DNA of 38,654 bases from Candidatus Merdivicinus faecavium. Lineage in GTDB: Bacteria; Bacillota; Clostridia; Oscillospirales; Ruminococcaceae. The DNA lies in contig DVKD01000031.1 in NCBI GenBank assembly GCA_018716285.1, positions 1 to 38,654 on the forward strand, read 5' to 3'. Made by a program: the position numbers and the translations under genes. The notes under the pieces were generated by a model, which was not told the DNA's origin, did no database searches, and worked only from the letters and a program-made list of their open reading frames with translations. Shown here in pieces: positions 13,876 through 21,374 of this stretch; the first letter of the stretch is position 1; each line of letters starts with the position of its first letter.

Positions 13876-14880
13876 CTACAGCTTTTTCACCGACTCCCCT
13901 TCCAGCAGCCGGGCCTTCAAAAGAACCGTTTCCGGCGCTTCTTCCGGGTTGTTCAGGCGGCACAGCAGCCTTCTTGCCGCGTGCTCCGCAATTTCCTGCA
14001 AAGGCTGCGCCACCAGCGTCAGCCGGGGCCGCACGATCTGGGACAGCTGCAGATTATCAAACCCGATGAGGGAAAGCTCCTCCGGCACCCGGATCCCCGC
14101 TTCATTGACAGCCAGGATGGTTCCCAGGGTCATTTCATAATTGGTCACAAACAGGGCGCTCATATCAGGGTTGCGCCGGAAAAGCTCCCTGGCGCTCCGA
14201 TACCCTCCCTCGACGGTATAGTCCGAAAACTCCACCAGACCCCTGTCCGGGAAGGCCTCCTGCTGGATCAGGGCCTGATTGTATCCCAGCAGCCGCTGTT
14301 TGGAGGTGTAGACCTCCTGCGGTCCCACGATGATTCCAATCTGCCGGTGCCCGCTGCGCAGCAGGTGCCGGGTGCTTTCCAGCGCGGCCTGGAAATTGTC
14401 GATCAGCACCATATCCACCCTTCCTTCCGCGTCCTCCAGGCTGCGGTCGATGAGCACCACCGGGATATTCCGCTCCAGCGCCGGCTGTAAAAAGGCGGCG
14501 CTGCGGGAAACAGGCATGGCAATAATGCCGTCCACCATTTTGTCCAAAAGGAACTGCAGGGCTTCCTGTTCCCGCTGCGCATGGCTGCGGCTGTCGCAGA
14601 CCAGAACGCCGTAGCCATGCTGCCGCAGAATATCCTCCATAGCGGCAATGACCGTGGTGATGAAAAGATTGTTCAGCTCCGGGATGACTACGCCAATGGT
14701 ATTGGAGCGGCGGGTTTTCAGCCCTCGGGCGAAGGCATTGACCGTAAAATCCAGCTCCCGGATCGCCTGTTCAATGGCCTGCCGGTTTTTTTCCCGGACG
14801 TTTCCCCCATTCAGGTATTTGGAAATGGTCGCCAGAGCGAGACCGGTCCGCTCGGCAATATCCTTCATCGTCGCTGCCAA
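13876..14880 (-). CDS. LacI-family transcriptional regulator
   Basis: 334 residues from a TTG at 14880, chosen because GGAGG lies seven bases upstream. The in-frame ATG four codons later would be too far (19 bases). The N-terminal helix-turn-helix (MKDIAERTGLALATISKYLN) and hinge are typical, followed by the periplasmic-binding-protein-like ligand domain (TIGVVIPELNNLF, DGIIAMP, VVLIDR, GYRSA, ALFVTNYEMTLG, LSLIGFDN). It should bind the CGAAACGTTTCG sites at 17285, 13839 and 17401-17436 and repress the operon in which it lies until a sugar or sugar phosphate is present. The gene sits inside the operon, so control is probably autogenous. Confidence 0.85.
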   Translation of the reverse strand: MAATMKDIAERTGLALATISKYLNGGNVREKNRQAIEQAIRELDFTVNAFARGLKTRRSNTIGVVIPELNNLFITTVIAAMEDILRQHGYGVLVCDSRSHAQREQEALQFLLDKMVDGIIAMPVSRSAAFLQPALERNIPVVLIDRSLEDAEGRVDMVLIDNFQAALESTRHLLRSGHRQIGIIVGPQEVYTSKQRLLGYNQALIQQEAFPDRGLVEFSDYTVEGGYRSARELFRRNPDMSALFVTNYEMTLGTILAVNEAGIRVPEELSLIGFDNLQLSQIVRPRLTLVAQPLQEIAEHAARRLLCRLNNPEEAPETVLLKARLLEGESVKKL

Positions 14881-14907
14881 ACCGCCGCCTCCATCCTTTC
14901 GAATCTG

Positions 14908-15759
14908 TCATTCTGCCTTTCCGCAGCACCCGCAGACTGCGATTCTGTTTTTTACCAGTTCTTTCACGCGCTCCCGTCCGGCCTTTCCATAAACCTTGGG
15001 GTCAAAGACGTCCGGATTTTCCGCGAGGACGGCCTTTACGCCGCCGCTGTATGCGATCCGCAGCTCTGTTGCAAAGTTCACCTTGCAGATCCCTTCCCGG
15101 ATGCATTCCTGCACGCTTTCGTCCGAAAGCCCGGACGCCCCATGCAGCACCAGCGGGATTTCCACCAGCTTCCGGATCTCTTTGAGTCTTTCCACATCCA
15201 GCTTGGGCGTCCCCTTATAGACCCCGTGGGCAGTTCCGATGGCTACAGCCAGGGAGGAGACCCCTGTGCGGCGCACAAATTCCGCCGCTTCTTCCGGGAC
15301 CGTGTATCCGCCGCTTCCCCCGTCCAGATCGTCCTCTTTTCCGCCGACCTTGCCCAGTTCCGCCTCCACCGGGAGGCCGTTGGGGGCGGCCGCTTCCACG
15401 ACCCGCCGGGTCAGGGCGATGTTTTCCTCAAAAACCCGGTGCGACCCGTCGATCATGATGGAGGTATATCCCGCCCGGATGGCCTGCATGGCCAGTTCAA
15501 AGCTGCTGCCGTGGTCCAGGTGCAGTGCAACCGGGACCGGCGCTTTTTTTGCCAGCGCCGCCACATTGGCGTAATACAGGTCCAAGCCCGCGTATTTTAC
15601 TGTGGATGGCGTCGTCTGTATCATGACCGGCGCGCGCATTTCCACGGCGGCCTGGATTACCGCCTGCGCCATCTCCATATTTTCCACATTGAAGGCGCCG
15701 ACGGCGTAGCCGTCCGCCTGCGCTTTTTTTAACATTTCTTCCGTTGTCGCCAGCGGCAT
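14908..15759 (-). CDS. Class II aldolase (fructose/tagatose-bisphosphate aldolase family, GatY/KbaY-like)
   Basis: 283 residues, the usual length. D82-H83 in LHLDHG (catalytic Asp and zinc ligand), H178 in IGTAHGVYKG and H206 in LHGASG give the zinc site. VEAELGKVGGKEDD is the family loop, and the C-terminal CKVNFATELR phosphate-binding stretch is present. The family splits ketose bisphosphates or ketose-1-phosphates into dihydroxyacetone phosphate and an aldehyde. In E. coli, GatY/KbaY act on tagatose-1,6-bisphosphate. Next to a fucosidase and an FGGY kinase, a ketose-1-phosphate substrate is also possible (inference). It lies 26 bases downstream of GH29 and 27 bases upstream of lacI, in one operon. 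Confidence 0.85.
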   Translation of the reverse strand: MPLATTEEMLKKAQADGYAVGAFNVENMEMAQAVIQAAVEMRAPVMIQTTPSTVKYAGLDLYYANVAALAKKAPVPVALHLDHGSSFELAMQAIRAGYTSIMIDGSHRVFEENIALTRRVVEAAAPNGLPVEAELGKVGGKEDDLDGGSGGYTVPEEAAEFVRRTGVSSLAVAIGTAHGVYKGTPKLDVERLKEIRKLVEIPLVLHGASGLSDESVQECIREGICKVNFATELRIAYSGGVKAVLAENPDVFDPKVYGKAGRERVKELVKNRIAVCGCCGKAE

Positions 15760-15785
15760 AATTCATTCTCCCTTTCCAATACAGA

Positions 15786-17264
15786 TCAGTCGATGGTCAG
15801 CTTGATGCAGACGGGGGTCCTGGAGGAAATCCCATCCGCCATAACGGTCAGGTAATCGCCGCAGAGAATATGTTTGACCTCCCCGCCGAAGCCGAGGATC
15901 TCCGCCTTGCGGATGACGCCGTTGAATTTGCGGTTGTCCCGGCCCAGGGTGCGGATCCGCACCACCCCGTCCTCCGGCCATTTCATGGCAAAGACGTAGA
16001 GCGCGCCGGGTTTGCAGGTAAACCGGAAATCCTCGGGGGTAAAGGACTTGCGGAGGGTGTCGGTGAAGTGCCCTTCGGGGGTGAGGGTGGGGCCTTCGCC
16101 GTACTTCTTCCAGTGGCTGGTCCCGTAAATGCCCTCCCCGTTGACCGAAAGCCATTTGCCGATCTCCAGCAGGATATGCCGGTCCTCATCCGGGATAGTC
16201 CCGTCGGATTTCGGGCCGATGTTCAGCAGGAGGGAGCCGTTCTTGCTGACCACGTCCACCAGGTCGGCGATGACCTCGTCGGGGTCCTTGTAGTCGTTGC
16301 CCTCGGTGTAGCCCCAGGAGTTTTTGGCGACAGAGGTGTCGTTCTGCCAGAAATCCGGCGAGACGTCCGCGAGCTGTCCGCGCTCGATGTCCCGGGTCGC
16401 GACGCCGTAGGCAAAGGCGTCGTTTTTGTAGTTGATGGTGACCTCCTCGCCCCATTCGGCGGCGCGGTTGTAGTAATAGGCCGCGAATTTCCGCAGGTAG
16501 GGCTTCATGGGCTCCACCTGGATCCACCAGTCAAAGTACATAATCTTCGGGCGGTATTTGTCCACGATCTCGCAGGTGCGGGCGAGCCAGTCGTCCATGT
16601 ACGCCGGGTCCACATCAAAGCCGCGCACAGCCTCCGTCCCCAGCGGAAGGCCGGCAAAGGGGGATTTGACCGAGGGCCAGTACAGGTCGCCGTAGGGGAT
16701 CTCTTCCGGCATGTCGCTCTCAAATTCCCTGCCGCCGTTCATGAACCAGTAGTGCTCGATGCGGTGGGAGGAGGTGGTCAGCACAATGTCCCGCTTGGCC
16801 AGCTCCTGCCCCAGCAGCCCGACGATGTCCTTTTTGGGCCCCATTTTGGAGGCGCACCAGTCGGAGAGGCCGCTGTCGTACATCTGGAAGCCGTCGTGAT
16901 GCTCGGCCACAGGCATGACAAACTTCGCCCCGGCCTTCTGGAACAGGTCCGCCCACTCGGCGGCGTCGAATTTTTCCGCCTTGAAGAGGGGGATGAAGTC
17001 CTTGTAGCCGAAGTCCTTGTGGGGGCCGTAGGTCTTGAGATGGTGCTCGTATTCCGGGCTGCCCTGCTGGTACATGCTTCTGGGGTACCACTCGTTGCCG
17101 AAAGCCGGCACAGAGTAGACGCCCCAGTGGATGAAGATGCCGAACTTGGCGTCATGGTACCACCTGGGAAGGGCGTGGGCGCTTAAGGATTCCCAGGTAT
17201 CGGTGTAAGGACCCCTGGCAATGACCTCGTCGATCGTCTTCAGATACTGCTTGACTTTTTCCAT
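15786..17264 (-). CDS. Alpha-L-fucosidase, glycoside hydrolase family 29
   Basis: 492 residues. Family hallmarks are W35..AKFGIFIHWG.YSVPA (substrate pocket), EHHDGF (121-126) and the nucleophile D245 in IMYFDWW. In family 29 the aspartate in this position attacks the anomeric carbon. The acid/base residue is less conserved and cannot be fixed by eye. A beta-sandwich C-terminal domain follows (~400-492). There is no signal peptide, so fucose is removed from glycans after import. It is the first gene of the operon, with AGAGGAGGATC before the ATG and a near-consensus promoter plus LacI-type operator in the leader. Linkage preference is unknown. Confidence 0.9.
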   Translation of the reverse strand: MEKVKQYLKTIDEVIARGPYTDTWESLSAHALPRWYHDAKFGIFIHWGVYSVPAFGNEWYPRSMYQQGSPEYEHHLKTYGPHKDFGYKDFIPLFKAEKFDAAEWADLFQKAGAKFVMPVAEHHDGFQMYDSGLSDWCASKMGPKKDIVGLLGQELAKRDIVLTTSSHRIEHYWFMNGGREFESDMPEEIPYGDLYWPSVKSPFAGLPLGTEAVRGFDVDPAYMDDWLARTCEIVDKYRPKIMYFDWWIQVEPMKPYLRKFAAYYYNRAAEWGEEVTINYKNDAFAYGVATRDIERGQLADVSPDFWQNDTSVAKNSWGYTEGNDYKDPDEVIADLVDVVSKNGSLLLNIGPKSDGTIPDEDRHILLEIGKWLSVNGEGIYGTSHWKKYGEGPTLTPEGHFTDTLRKSFTPEDFRFTCKPGALYVFAMKWPEDGVVRIRTLGRDNRKFNGVIRKAEILGFGGEVKHILCGDYLTVMADGISSRTPVCIKLTID

Positions 17265-17284
17265 GCTGATCCTCCTCTAAAAAA

Positions 17285-17296
17285 CGAAACGTTTCG
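17285..17296. promoter_or_regulatory. Perfect palindromic LacI-type operator CGAAACGTTTCG
   Basis: A 12-bp perfect palindrome, extended by AAA/TTT beyond one mismatch on each side. It lies about +6 to +17 of the predicted start of the GH29 operon, a position where bound LacI-family repressor blocks transcription. The same core recurs at 13839 and 17401. Confidence 0.7.
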
Positions 17297-17307
17297 CTTT
17301 TTTCTTC

Positions 17308-17336
17308 ATTCTATCATGGGAGCCGCCCCCTGTCAA
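17308..17336 (-). promoter_or_regulatory. Promoter of the GH29-aldolase-LacI-kinase operon
   Basis: On the minus strand a perfect TTGACA (17336-17331), a 17-bp spacer and TAGAAT (17313-17308). Transcription would start near 17301, with the operator at 17285-17296 immediately downstream. Confidence 0.75.
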
Positions 17337-17400
17337 TCGTACAGAATTTCCAAAACAACGTGTGATAATTTGTGCGTTCATTGCAGAACCAGCCCGCTCG

Positions 17401-17436
17401 CAAAACGTTACGCCGCCCGGCCGGAGATAACGTTCC
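17401..17436. promoter_or_regulatory. Two further AACGTT-centred operator-like sites
   Basis: CAAAACGTTACG (17401-17412) is the reverse complement of CGTAACGTTTTG, one base from the copy at 13839. GATAACGTTCCG (17425-17436) is a weaker version. Both lie 65-100 bases upstream of the GH29 promoter, in the gap before the AraC gene. They could act as auxiliary operators. Confidence 0.4.
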
Positions 17437-17513
17437 GCAGCCGGCCGGTAAGGAACGCCCCCGATTGCATGGGAGCGTCCCTTTTCGCGATTTCACCTTC
17501 CATAAGCGGCAGA

Positions 17514-18317
17514 TCACCCCTCCGCCAGGATATGCGCCGAAGGCGGCGTTCCCATCTGCCGTTTGTAGAGCCTCGAAAAATAGCTGAGGTTGCGGAATCC
17601 GCTTTGCTCCGCGCACTCGCTGACATTGTATTTCCCGGTGCGGAGAAGGCTGCGGGCGTTGTGGCACCGGACATAGTTGATGTACTCCACCAGGCTCTGC
17701 CCCGTGACCTGCTTAAAGGTATGGCAGACGTAGGAGCGGCTGAAGGAAACCTCCCTGCACAGCTCTTCTACGGTCAGGGTGCGGGAAAAGTTCCGGCGGA
17801 TGTAGGAGATGACCGCCTTGACCATCTCCAGCTGTTTCCCGGCGCTGCTGCCTTTCCCGCCGTTCTCCTCCGGAAAGCTGCGGCAGAGATACACCCACAG
17901 GCGCGCCAGCCTCGCCCGGGTCTCCGTCTGGTAAAACGGCTTCTGCTCCTCCATCTCCCGGACGATCCCCAGCAGCTGCCGCCCCGCCTCCGGGTCGGAG
18001 ATAAAGGGGCGGGAGCGGGCCTCGGGGAGGTCCCAGATGGAGGGGGACGCCAGCAGGCAGTAATAGCGGCAGAAGCAGTCGGAATAGAAGGTGTGGAGCC
18101 GGTTGGGGTTGATCACAGCCATTTCGCCCTGCTTCAGAGGGATGTGGAGGGTGTCCGACACCGCCGTGCCGGAGCCTTCCAGGCAGTACAGGAATTCCAC
18201 CGCCTCATGCCAGTGGAGATACCGGCAGTCCGGGTCCCCGCCGATTTCGCAGAGACCTACATGGAGGGGACATTGGGGGTCCGGATATACATCCGCGTCA
18301 TATTCGTAAAAATCCAT
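17514..18317 (-). CDS. AraC-family transcriptional regulator with cupin sensor
   Basis: 267 residues from ATG 18317, preceded by AAGGAGG six bases away. Longer in-frame starts lack a site and would overlap the divergent promoter. The N-terminal cupin-like domain (HWHEAVEF at 35-42, GEMAVINPNRLH) should bind a sugar. The C-terminal double helix-turn-helix is complete (LTVEELCREVSFSRSYVCHTF and NVSECAEQSGFRNLSYFSRLYK). It is divergent from the TIM-Gfo-TIM operon, with starts ~107 bases apart, so it is the natural activator of that operon. Its stop is followed by the operator-bearing gap of the GH29 operon. Confidence 0.85.
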   Translation of the reverse strand: MDFYEYDADVYPDPQCPLHVGLCEIGGDPDCRYLHWHEAVEFLYCLEGSGTAVSDTLHIPLKQGEMAVINPNRLHTFYSDCFCRYYCLLASPSIWDLPEARSRPFISDPEAGRQLLGIVREMEEQKPFYQTETRARLARLWVYLCRSFPEENGGKGSSAGKQLEMVKAVISYIRRNFSRTLTVEELCREVSFSRSYVCHTFKQVTGQSLVEYINYVRCHNARSLLRTGKYNVSECAEQSGFRNLSYFSRLYKRQMGTPPSAHILAEG

Positions 18318-18366
18318 GAGGAGCCTCCTTGTGCACATTTGGTCAAACTTTCGGCATGTTTCTTGC

Positions 18367-18395
18367 TTTACCATCTCTATTTTTGCATTTATAAT
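18367..18395 (+). promoter_or_regulatory. Promoter of the TIM barrel-Gfo/Idh/MocA operon
   Basis: TTTACC (18367-18372), a 17-bp spacer and a perfect TATAAT (18390-18395), ahead of AAGGAG and the GTG start at 18425. The weak -35 is in keeping with activation by the divergent AraC protein. Confidence 0.55.
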
Positions 18396-18424
18396 AAAAT
18401 TAACAGCAGAAAGGAGTGAAAATC

Positions 18425-19273
18425 GTGTATCATTTTTCAATCGGCGTATTGCTGGATTCCTTCCGCACCGACGTGCCTGCGGCTATGAGGCAGGCGGCCT
18501 CCCTGGGGCTGGACGGCATCCAGGTCTATGCCACAGAGGGGGATATGGCCCCGGAAAACATGGACGCCGCGCGGCGGCGGGAGTTCCGGAAGATGGCGGA
18601 CTCCTACGGTCTGGCCATCTCGGCCCTCTGCGGGGATTTGGGGTACGGGTTCCATGACCCGGCGCGCAACCCGGAAGCGATCGAGTATTCCAAGCGCATC
18701 CTGGAGCTCGCCCGGGACCTGGGGACCGGCGTCGTGACGACCCACATCGGCGTCGTGCCGGAAAATCCGGCGCATCCGCGCTACGCGGTTTTGCAGGACG
18801 CCTGCGGAAAGCTGGCGGAATTCGCCGACTCTATGGGCGCGCATTTCGCCATCGAAACGGGGCCGGAGCGTCCGGAGGTGCTCCGCGCTTTTCTGGACGG
18901 GCTTCACTCCACAGGGGTGGCCGTCAACCTGGACCCCGCCAACCTCTTTATGACGCTGGAAACCGACGCCGCCCAGGCGGTCCGCATCCTGGACAAATAT
19001 ATTGTCCACACCCATGCCAAGGACGGCCTCTGCTTCAAAAAATGCGACCCGGAAATCATGTACGGCCTCCGGGAGCCGGACGGCCCCTTCGACGAGAACG
19101 ATTACTGCGCCGAGGTCCCGCTGGGACAGGGCGGCGTCAACTGGCCGGAATACCTGGCCGCGCTGGATGAAATCGGCTACCGGGGCTTTCTCACCATCGA
19201 GCGGGAGGTCGGGCAGGATCCGGCTGCTGATATCCGGCTGGCGGTGGAATTCCTGCATCAGTATGTCAAATGA
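18425..19273 (+). CDS. TIM-barrel sugar isomerase/epimerase-like protein (first of a pair)
   Basis: 282 residues from GTG 18425, which sits eight bases after AAGGAG; an earlier GTG at 18416 overlaps that site. AP-endonuclease-2/xylose-isomerase-like barrel with metal ligands E144 (AIETGPE), D170 (NLDPANL), H197 (VHTHAKD) and E259 (TIERE). The H-A-K-D and LGQGGVNW elements are typical of the IolE/IolH/sugar-epimerase group. It is the first gene of an operon with an NAD(P)-dependent oxidoreductase and a second barrel. Proteins of this fold paired with Gfo/Idh/MocA enzymes act in inositol catabolism and in oxidation-assisted cleavage of glycosides. The substrate is not known. DNA repair (endonuclease IV) is not suggested by the context. 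Confidence 0.75.
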   Translation: MYHFSIGVLLDSFRTDVPAAMRQAASLGLDGIQVYATEGDMAPENMDAARRREFRKMADSYGLAISALCGDLGYGFHDPARNPEAIEYSKRILELARDLGTGVVTTHIGVVPENPAHPRYAVLQDACGKLAEFADSMGAHFAIETGPERPEVLRAFLDGLHSTGVAVNLDPANLFMTLETDAAQAVRILDKYIVHTHAKDGLCFKKCDPEIMYGLREPDGPFDENDYCAEVPLGQGGVNWPEYLAALDEIGYRGFLTIEREVGQDPAADIRLAVEFLHQYVK

Positions 19274-19293
19274 ACCAAAGGAGGAAGGCATTC

Positions 19294-20358
19294 ATGAAAA
19301 AGATCAAGATCGGCATCATCGGCGTGGGCAACATCGCCCAGGAACACATTTACGCGTACAAGCAGAACCCTAATGTAGAGCTTTACGCTTTCTGCGACAT
19401 CGATCCTGTCCGGCTGAAGGAAATGGGGGAGCTCCACGGCATTACGCGCTGCTACCAAAGCGAGCGTGAAATGCTCGACGCGCTGCCCGAGCTCGACGCG
19501 GTCAGCGTCTGCGTCTGGAACAACCAGCACGCGCCCTGCACCATCATGGCCCTGGAAGCCGGCAAACATGTCCTCTGCGAAAAGCCGATGGCGACCTCTG
19601 TCGCCGAAGCGGAAAGAATGCTGGAAACGGCCCGCCGCTGCAACCGGCTGCTGATGATCGGCTTTGTCTGCCGCTTCGGCAAGGACTGCGCCCTCATGGA
19701 GGACTTCATCCGCTCGGACTTCTTCGGCGAACTCTACTATGCCAAAGCCACCTACCTGCGCCGCTGCGGGAACCCGGGCGGGTGGTTCAGCGACAAGTCC
19801 CGCTCCGCCGGCGGGCCGCTGATCGACCTGGGGGTCCATGTCATCGACCTGACCCGCTTCCTGATGGGGAACCCCAGGCCGGTGTCCGTTTACGGCGCCA
19901 CCTTCCAGAAGCTCTTTGACCGCCCCGGCGTCAAGGGCAAATTCGACTACGGCGCCAGCAAGGGTTCCGCTGAAAATATCTGCGATGTGGAGGACCTGGC
20001 CGTCGCCCTGGTCCGGTATGAAAACGGCGCGGTGCTGGAGGTGGAGACCTCCTACAGCCTGAACCTGAAGGAAGACCGGTATTCCCAGGAATACTTCGGC
20101 ACCAAGGGCGGGGTCAAAATCGACCCGAAGCTGGAGTTTTACACCGAGGTCAACGGGTATATGGCCAATGTGACCCTGGCAAACGAGGAGCAGTTTACGG
20201 ACGATTCCAACCTTTTCGTCGATGAGATCGCCCACTATATCGACTGCATCCAAAACGGCGTCCCCTGCCGGGCCCCCGCCGAGGACGGGCTTGCCATCAT
20301 GAAGATCCTGGAGGCCATCTATGAGTCGGCGCGCACCGGCCATGAGATCGTTTTGTAA
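19294..20358 (+). CDS. Gfo/Idh/MocA-family oxidoreductase
   Basis: 354 residues from ATG 19294, after AAAGGAGG. Rossmann motif G7-I-I-G-V-G-N-I-A15, D35 after the second strand (FCDID, favouring NAD), the family EKPMA at 96-100 with the catalytic Lys97, and D178-L-G-V-H182-V-I-D185 for the substrate site. This set is intact, so an active sugar dehydrogenase is expected, oxidising a hydroxyl on a pyranoside or inositol. It lies 20 bases after the first barrel gene and 12 bases before the second, so the three are co-transcribed. Oxidation at C3 followed by elimination by one of the barrels is an attractive but unproven model. Confidence 0.85.
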   Translation: MKKIKIGIIGVGNIAQEHIYAYKQNPNVELYAFCDIDPVRLKEMGELHGITRCYQSEREMLDALPELDAVSVCVWNNQHAPCTIMALEAGKHVLCEKPMATSVAEAERMLETARRCNRLLMIGFVCRFGKDCALMEDFIRSDFFGELYYAKATYLRRCGNPGGWFSDKSRSAGGPLIDLGVHVIDLTRFLMGNPRPVSVYGATFQKLFDRPGVKGKFDYGASKGSAENICDVEDLAVALVRYENGAVLEVETSYSLNLKEDRYSQEYFGTKGGVKIDPKLEFYTEVNGYMANVTLANEEQFTDDSNLFVDEIAHYIDCIQNGVPCRAPAEDGLAIMKILEAIYESARTGHEIVL

Positions 20359-20370
20359 GGAGGGATTCCC

Positions 20371-21258
20371 TTGCGGATTGCACTGAGCACCTACAGCATG
20401 GACAGGCGGATGGGAGAGGGGACCCTCAACCAGCTGACCTGCATCGCAAAAGCAAAAGAGCTGGGATTCGACGCGATCGAGTTTGTGGAAATTTTCCCGC
20501 ACGACGGCTCGACGCCGGAGGATTACGCCAAAAAGCTCCGGGAGGAGTGCGAACGGGTCGGGATGCCCGTCTCCTCCCTCATGGTCGGGGCGGATTTTCT
20601 CCGCTGCGCGGACCTTCCCGCCGAAATCGCCCGGGTCCAGCATCTGGCGGAGATCGCCGCCATCCTCGGGGCGCCGAAAATGCGGCATGACGCCACAGCA
20701 GGCTTCCCGGACGGGGAACGGGCCAACCGCGGCTTCGACGACTGCCTGCCGCTGCTGGCCGACGCCTGCCTCCAGGTGACTCGGTTCGCCAAAGATCTGG
20801 GCGTCCGGACTATGGTGGAGAACCACGGCTGGTTCTGCCAGGACAGCGCGCGGCTGGAAAAGCTCGCGAACGCGGTCCGGGACGAAAACTTCGGCCTCCT
20901 CTGCGATATGGGCAACTTTATGGACGCGGACGAGGATCCCATCGAGGCCTGCAGCCGGGTGGCGCCCTACACGATCCACGCCCACGCCAAGGATTTCCAC
21001 TGGAAATCCGGCGAAGCCACCGACCCGGGCTGGGGCTACTGGCCGACGCGGGGCGGGAATTTCCTCCGCGGCGCCATCGTCGGGCACGGGGACGTCCCGG
21101 TGAAGCAATGCCTGTCCATCCTGAAGGGCGCGGGCTTTGACGGGGATATCAGCATCGAGTTTGAAGGGCTGGAGGAGCCTGAGCTCGCCCTGACCGTCGG
21201 CTTGCAGAACCTGAAGCGGTATCTGGAGGAGCTGGACCGGCCCCGCTGCTGTGAGTGA
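20371..21258 (+). CDS. TIM-barrel sugar isomerase/epimerase-like protein (second of a pair)
   Basis: 295 residues from TTG 20371, exactly seven bases after AAGGAGG. The same fold as the first barrel but clearly diverged. Ligands are E150 (MVENHGWF), D179 (CDMGNF), H205 (HAHAKDF) and E263/E265 (SIEFEG). A long acidic or aromatic loop (DPGWGYWPTRGG, ~218-229) probably shapes the pocket. Last gene of the operon, followed by a terminator at 21277. Two different barrels next to one oxidoreductase suggest two successive non-hydrolytic steps, for example lyase and hydratase, on an oxidised sugar. That is inference. Confidence 0.75.
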   Translation: MRIALSTYSMDRRMGEGTLNQLTCIAKAKELGFDAIEFVEIFPHDGSTPEDYAKKLREECERVGMPVSSLMVGADFLRCADLPAEIARVQHLAEIAAILGAPKMRHDATAGFPDGERANRGFDDCLPLLADACLQVTRFAKDLGVRTMVENHGWFCQDSARLEKLANAVRDENFGLLCDMGNFMDADEDPIEACSRVAPYTIHAHAKDFHWKSGEATDPGWGYWPTRGGNFLRGAIVGHGDVPVKQCLSILKGAGFDGDISIEFEGLEEPELALTVGLQNLKRYLEELDRPRCCE

Positions 21259-21276
21259 TTACTTTCGGAGAATGAG

Positions 21277-21305
21277 GCGGCATTTCGCAGGAAATGCCGC
21301 TTTTT
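21277..21305 (+). terminator. Rho-independent terminator
   Basis: GCGGCATTTC (21277-21286) pairs perfectly with GAAATGCCGC (21291-21300), loop of four, then TTTTT. It ends the TIM-Gfo-TIM operon. Confidence 0.9.
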
Positions 21306-21374
21306 GTGATGTTTTTGGGGAAAATGCTTGCCACATTTCCGAATAAAATGTATAATAAGCAGAGAGGTGTTTTC

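Noticed and set aside
15870-17186. Open plus-strand frame (~438 codons) opposite GH29
   Set aside because: Antisense shadow of a textbook family 29 fucosidase; Val/Gly/Asp-rich composition typical of such shadows.
19258-21108. Long open minus-strand frame (~616 codons) opposite the TIM-Gfo-TIM operon
   Set aside because: It mirrors three well-recognised plus-strand genes, has low-complexity composition without domains, and has no ribosome binding site; GC-rich codon bias keeps it open.
18425-21258. Endonuclease IV (DNA repair) reading of the TIM barrels
   Set aside because: The fold is shared, but the metal set is that of sugar isomerases/epimerases and the operon is catabolic; the longer Zn3 ligand set of endonuclease IV is not seen.
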